Assembly (NCBI GenBank): GCA_003990745.1
Contig: RBNI01006308.1
Coordinates: 1 to 11,488, forward strand
DNA: 11,488 nucleotides
Reading direction: 5' to 3'
Origin: Jimgerdemannia flammicorona
Lineage: Eukaryota > Mucoromycota > Endogonomycetes > Endogonales > Endogonaceae
A program made the translations under genes and the position numbers. Every line of letters starts with the position of its first letter. Position 1 is the first letter of the stretch. The notes beneath the pieces were generated by a model. The model saw only the letters and a list, made by a program, of their open reading frames with translations. It was not told where the DNA came from and did no database searches. Below, in pieces: positions 8,470 through 11,488 of this stretch.

Positions 8470-8624
8470 TGTTATAAAATACTTGAAAAGAGTAGAGAGA
8501 AGAAAAATATATAGTGGTTTATTTGATAGCTTATATACTTTTAATATATATTGATAATGTTTATAGTGATGACATAGTTAGGCTGTATTACTATATATTG
8601 AGTTACTATAATGAAGATATTTCA
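8470..8624 (-). repeat. Copia 5' LTR, RIP-mutated
   Basis: This 155-bp LTR is collinear with 861-1013 but every CpG is gone. TGTTGTGGAA there reads TGTTATAAAA here. About 29 of about 34 substitutions are G-to-A or C-to-T relative to the other LTR. As the LTR upstream of gag on the minus strand, it would have carried the promoter. Confidence 0.9.
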
Positions 8625-9606
8625 AAAAAGGCATTATTTATATATATAGTATATTTATAATTTACTGAAGTTCTGTCATATATAATTGATAAACAATAAT
8701 ATAACTTTTGGTATATATAACTATGGTAGTTGATAAAGTTAACAAATGTCTCTTTCATTGTTTTATCTATTATTCTAATACTTGCTCCTATAACTCAATA
8801 CTATAATTTATTTATTGCACTTTTAAGACTCATATATAAAAAAGTACAAATTGATCTAGTAGATCAAAAGCCAATAAGTAAAGATATTTATAACATATAA
8901 ATGGATCATTTGTCATCAAGGTGAGGGTAGATATATATCTATTGATTGATCTTATACTGGAATTTCTTATATTAAGCAGGCCAAAACATAAGTATAGTAA
9001 AAAGGATTTTGTCAATTAGAGTATAGTGTAGATGTAATGTACCTATATACTGTTCATTGAAATAGACTATTTAGAGATCTGATGTAATAATAATACCTAG
9101 TAGAAGAAGCTTGAGTTGAGGTCTTTTTTATCTATATATTGTCATGTAGTAGTCACTGAGTCCTTCAAATATGCCAGATTCTCTTCAAGATATATCTCTT
9201 AGACTAACTCAAGTTTATCATAAACAAGTTCTTATTGGAGTGCCTTCCCAAGGTCTTATAGTTCTCAAACTTCTTATCTTTAAACTGTCTTGTTATCTCT
9301 TAGATTGCTTGTAAGGAAGTATGTATATTATACTAAGAGGAACTGACTTTATTTCAGAGGAAATAAGAGGAGTATTTATATAAAATATAATTCAATGATT
9401 GCTAAGATATAAAGCTAAATATAAATTCTAATAACTAAAATAAAATACTAGGACAGGAAAAACTACTAAGTTCCAGGGTCAGCACTGATGATTGTACAGG
9501 TTCAGGATACTGGTATAATTTCAGTGATACAGAAAAATAGTGCTAGAATAATTCAATGTCACATCAGAATGCTGGTGCTGGCATAATTTAGTATAATCAA
9601 AGAACT
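8625..9606. other. AT-rich decayed DNA without a recognisable gene
   Basis: TpA-rich, CpG-free sequence. Short frames on both strands, such as 8830-9015 on the minus strand, show no conserved motif. The end near 9440-9600 is less AT-rich and has loosely repeated GATACTGGTATAATT-like blocks. Probably an older RIP-decayed insertion, but no family can be assigned. Confidence 0.5.
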
Positions 9607-9918
9607 TTAGAACAGAATGTTCAAGACTATAGGGGCTTCATTCTCATCAGAGATCAGGATGTCTTTGAAGGAGATGAGATCTGCGAATTCATTGTCATTG
9701 CATAGGTCATGTGTTTCATGTATGTCATGCATCTTGCATATGTTGCACAGGATAACATCATCACCAATGATGTCATTATATTCAGCAGCAGCAGGAATAA
9801 GAAGGTCTGGGGCTCTTCAGTCTATGAGATTCTTTTCGACAAAATAAGGGATAAATATAGAGTCTTGGAAGGTCTAATCTGGATACTTGGGCCTTGGAAT
9901 ACTGAGATCAATCCTTGC

Positions 9919-9954
<36 letters not shown>

Positions 9955-10736
9955 GAGATCAATCCTTGCAGGAATTGGTCTGGGTTGTCCTGAAGGATAG
10001 AATGCCAGAAATCTTCTACTTCATTACTGTTGAGGGTAATAGTGGACTGGGCTTCTGTAGCTATCCTGACTTCTAGTATATTGATATGGCAGGCTAACAG
10101 GTCTCTGAAATCTGAGACTCTAACATACTCCAAGTTGGGGATCAACTATGGTACATATCTGAAGATCTGGTAAATCTTCTTAGCTATTCTTATCTCATAC
10201 ATATCCATGGTAGTGGCATCTTGTAACTCTTGAGGACTGATCTATGAGAACTCCTGGCAGAGGAGGTTTTATATTTCATACTCCTGCTACATTTAGAGAC
10301 ATTCAGTAGCAATGGTGATCCTTGTTTCCATTTTATAACAGTAGAGGATATAATGATAAGGGTCATCAGTACCCAGATTGACACTAGGAGTCCTTCTTGA
10401 GTGGGTCCTCATAGCTCTTCTGATGTCTTGGAACATTCTTTCTTCAACTGAGGTGCCTTAGTAGTTTCTTGACCTTGAGGTTTGGTGAGCAGTAGATATT
10501 TTATTTATAGTAAGTTTTTGAGCTATTTTGGGATTGATGGGTCTTGTTGGTTGCTGCTACTGCAGTTCCTTGATCTTTTTTTATATTCCTCAAGATACCC
10601 ATACTGTGGTCACAATGACTCAAAGTTGGTTATCATTGCTCATCTTATATACTGTATGATCTTCTTGTGCTTTGATCTGGTGACTTGTAAGAAAGAGCTG
10701 TCTCCTGTGCTGATGTCACTATTCTGAGGTCACCAT
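9607..10736 (-). pseudogene. RIP-decayed protein gene of unknown function
   Basis: On the minus strand a frame from an ATG at 10734-10736 to about 9822 reads as plausible protein. In its better half, below about 10485, it is broken by six TAA or TAG codons and no TGA, as expected when Gln codons decay by C-to-T; further upstream stops are denser, including TGA. The longest open stretch, 9822-10145, includes VRVSDFRDLLACHINILEV and SNEVEDFWHSILQDNPDQF. Around 10380-10450 it reads ERMFQDIRRAMRTHSRR. Near 9840 the likely frame changes: the next frame reads DLLIPAAAEYNDIIGDD and CNICKMHDIHETHDLCND and ends at TAA 9607-9609. That tail is acidic with clustered Cys and His. A poly(A) insertion at 9904-9969 adds 17 codons in frame. 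No family is recognised; a retroelement-encoded or host accessory gene are both possible. The start is uncertain. Confidence 0.45.
9904..9969 (+). mobile_element. Tail-only retroposition: 30-nt poly(A) with 15-bp target duplication
   Basis: GAGATCAATCCTTGC at 9904-9918 is repeated perfectly at 9955-9969. Between them lie TTAT, 30 A residues (9923-9952) and TA, 36 nt in all. A perfect 15-bp duplication around a pure tail is what target-primed reverse transcription leaves when it stops almost at once. The few bases before the tail (TTATA) resemble the GACTATA that precedes the tail of insertion B, so the same machinery may be responsible. Insert plus duplicated site is 51 bp, so the surrounding frame is kept and gains a run of Phe codons. 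Confidence 0.85.
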
Positions 10737-10851
10737 TACAATATATATATATTTGAATATATATTGACAGATCAGTTATCTCTTGCTGGTTCATATATAT
10801 TTCTACTGGAATTTATCTAGATTCTTATAGTTATAGAACTCAAGAAGAACT

Positions 10852-10852
<1 letters not shown>

Positions 10853-10880
<28 letters not shown>
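10853..10880 (-). repeat. 28-nt poly(T), possible tail of a minus-strand retroposon
   Basis: The length resembles the tails at 4773 and 9923. The bases before it include AAGAAGAACT (10842-10851), which recurs at 11300-11309. If that is a target duplication, the element would be about 450 bp, minus strand and RIP-decayed. The body shares nothing obvious with insertion B, and a 10-bp purine-rich match could be chance. Confidence 0.4.
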
Positions 10881-10884
<4 letters not shown>

Positions 10885-11124
10885 TAGTATAATCTTCTGA
10901 AGTAACTTCTTATATGTATTATTCTCCAAAGTGCTTTGAACAATTATCATAGATAAAAATGAGAACAGGTTAATTTTGCAAATCTAGTACTATACTTTAC
11001 ATTTCAATATACTTTCCTATTATATTTTATAAGTGACTAGCTCATATATTTAATTGTCCAAATCCTTAATAATGATATTATATTTTCATTATTGATATTG
11101 TCAAAAGGAAAGTAATGACTGAAA

Positions 11125-11142
11125 AATCTCCACCAGGAGATT
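11125..11142. other. Short perfect hairpin
   Basis: AATCTCC and GGAGATT form a 7-bp stem around the loop ACCA. It stands out in AT-rich DNA; function is unknown. Confidence 0.5.
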
Positions 11143-11249
11143 ATTAGGCTCTGAATCTTAATATTAACTTTACCTACATTTTTTAATAATAAAATCTATA
11201 TATTTATTAGCTGATTTATATATTATCTGATATAGATCATCCTATAATT

Positions 11250-11274
11250 AGTCCTCTAAAGCTAAATGAGGACT
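11250..11274. other. Short perfect hairpin
   Basis: AGTCCTC and GAGGACT form a 7-bp stem around an 11-nt loop. No terminator or element end can be tied to it. Confidence 0.45.
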
Positions 11275-11488
11275 GATACCTATATAAAAAATACCAGTTA
11301 AGAAGAACTCTACTTATAATATGTGCAAATCCTTTTATTTAGATAAAATTCTAATATATCTAATCTAACTTAAGGAAAGGAAAAATGAAAAAAAAAAAAG
11401 TGATATAGGTGTATTTAAATTTTAAAATTAAATTATTTACTAAGTCCTGAAATTAAAAAAAACTTAGAAATGAAATATTAAAAAAAAA

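Larger units (their letters stand above)
861..8624 (-). mobile_element. Ty1/copia LTR retrotransposon, RIP-decayed, with two nested insertions
   Basis: Two homologous LTRs (861-1013 and 8470-8624) bound a minus-strand gag-pol in the copia order: gag about 7.5-8.45 kb, protease about 7.25 kb, integrase about 6.2-6.9 kb, RT 5.5-4.2 kb, RNase H 1.9-1.3 kb. Recognisable peptides include NYDETFSPVFKLTLLRI, KGLYNIKQA, QAEYQALS, QNGM and YIFLGY. Insertion A (1895-3926) and insertion B (4773-5332) interrupt it; without them the element is about 5.15 kb. The interior has almost no CpG and many TAA/TAG codons where Gln or Trp is expected, the RIP signature. It cannot be autonomous. Flanks AAAGG (856-860) and AAAAA (8625-8629) may be a target duplication altered by G-to-A change, but this is weak. 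Confidence 0.93.
10737..11488. other. AT-rich DNA without a recognisable gene
   Basis: There are no reading frames of note. The segment contains the poly(T) tract at 10853-10880, two short perfect hairpins (11125-11142 and 11250-11274), and a 12-A run near 11388-11399. CpG is absent by eye, consistent with RIP decay. Confidence 0.55.

Noticed and set aside
9617..9924. Plus-strand frames of 76 and 71 codons
   Set aside because: They lie opposite the acidic C-terminal tail of the minus-strand pseudogene, which reads more like protein.
10482..10727. Plus-strand 81-codon hydrophobic frame
   Set aside because: It overlaps the N-terminal part of the minus-strand decayed gene and has no recognisable motif or promoter. 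I cannot fully exclude it.
9607..10794. An alternative single minus frame spanning the whole of 9607-10794
   Set aside because: It contains about 18 stops including many TGA, close to chance, except in its last 80 codons; the neighbouring frame is much more open across 9822-10485.

Overview
The window looks like an accessory, AT-rich compartment of a filamentous ascomycete genome (Pezizomycotina). The main reason is the imprint of repeat-induced point mutation (RIP). Several kilobases are dominated by TpA and have essentially no CpG by eye. A Ty1/copia retrotransposon has a G-to-A/C-to-T decayed LTR at one end and an almost unmutated LTR at the other, so the mutation spectrum can be read directly. 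I see no intact host gene, rRNA, tRNA or CRISPR array. The species cannot be named from this sequence.

Layout. Positions 1-687 hold 2.5 copies of a 272-bp, GC-normal tandem repeat, followed by a short gene-free spacer. Positions 861-8624 are one Ty1/copia element on the minus strand: 3' LTR 861-1013, pol, gag, primer-binding region, 5' LTR 8470-8624. The module order is gag, protease, integrase, RT, RNase H, as expected for copia. The DSG, YVDD and zinc-knuckle positions I could read all carry G-to-A changes. Two younger, GC-normal elements interrupt it. Insertion A (1895-3926) has TG...CA ends and a 5-bp target duplication (ATTAC). It carries an acidic open reading frame of about 365 codons with three in-frame stops, then a TATA box, AATAAA and a stem-loop. 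It is best explained as a 2-kb solo LTR with a gene in its U3. Insertion B (4773-5332, minus) is a poly(A)-tailed retroposon with a 15-bp target duplication, sitting in the copia RT. Subtracting A (about 2.04 kb) and B (about 0.57 kb) from 7.76 kb leaves about 5.15 kb, a normal copia length.

Right of the copia element, 8625-9606 is decayed AT-rich DNA with nothing recognisable. Positions 9607-10736 (minus) hold a RIP-decayed reading frame of unknown function. It is interrupted by a minimal retroposition product: almost only a 30-nt poly(A) tail, flanked by a perfect 15-bp target duplication. The rest, to 11488, is AT-rich with a long poly(T) tract and two short hairpins.

Together the pieces record a history. 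Copia and the 9607-10736 gene decayed by RIP first. Three GC-normal or simple insertions then landed in the decayed DNA and were not themselves strongly mutated. The most unusual items are the gene-carrying solo-LTR-like insertion, the tail-only insertion and the sharp asymmetry between the two copia LTRs.
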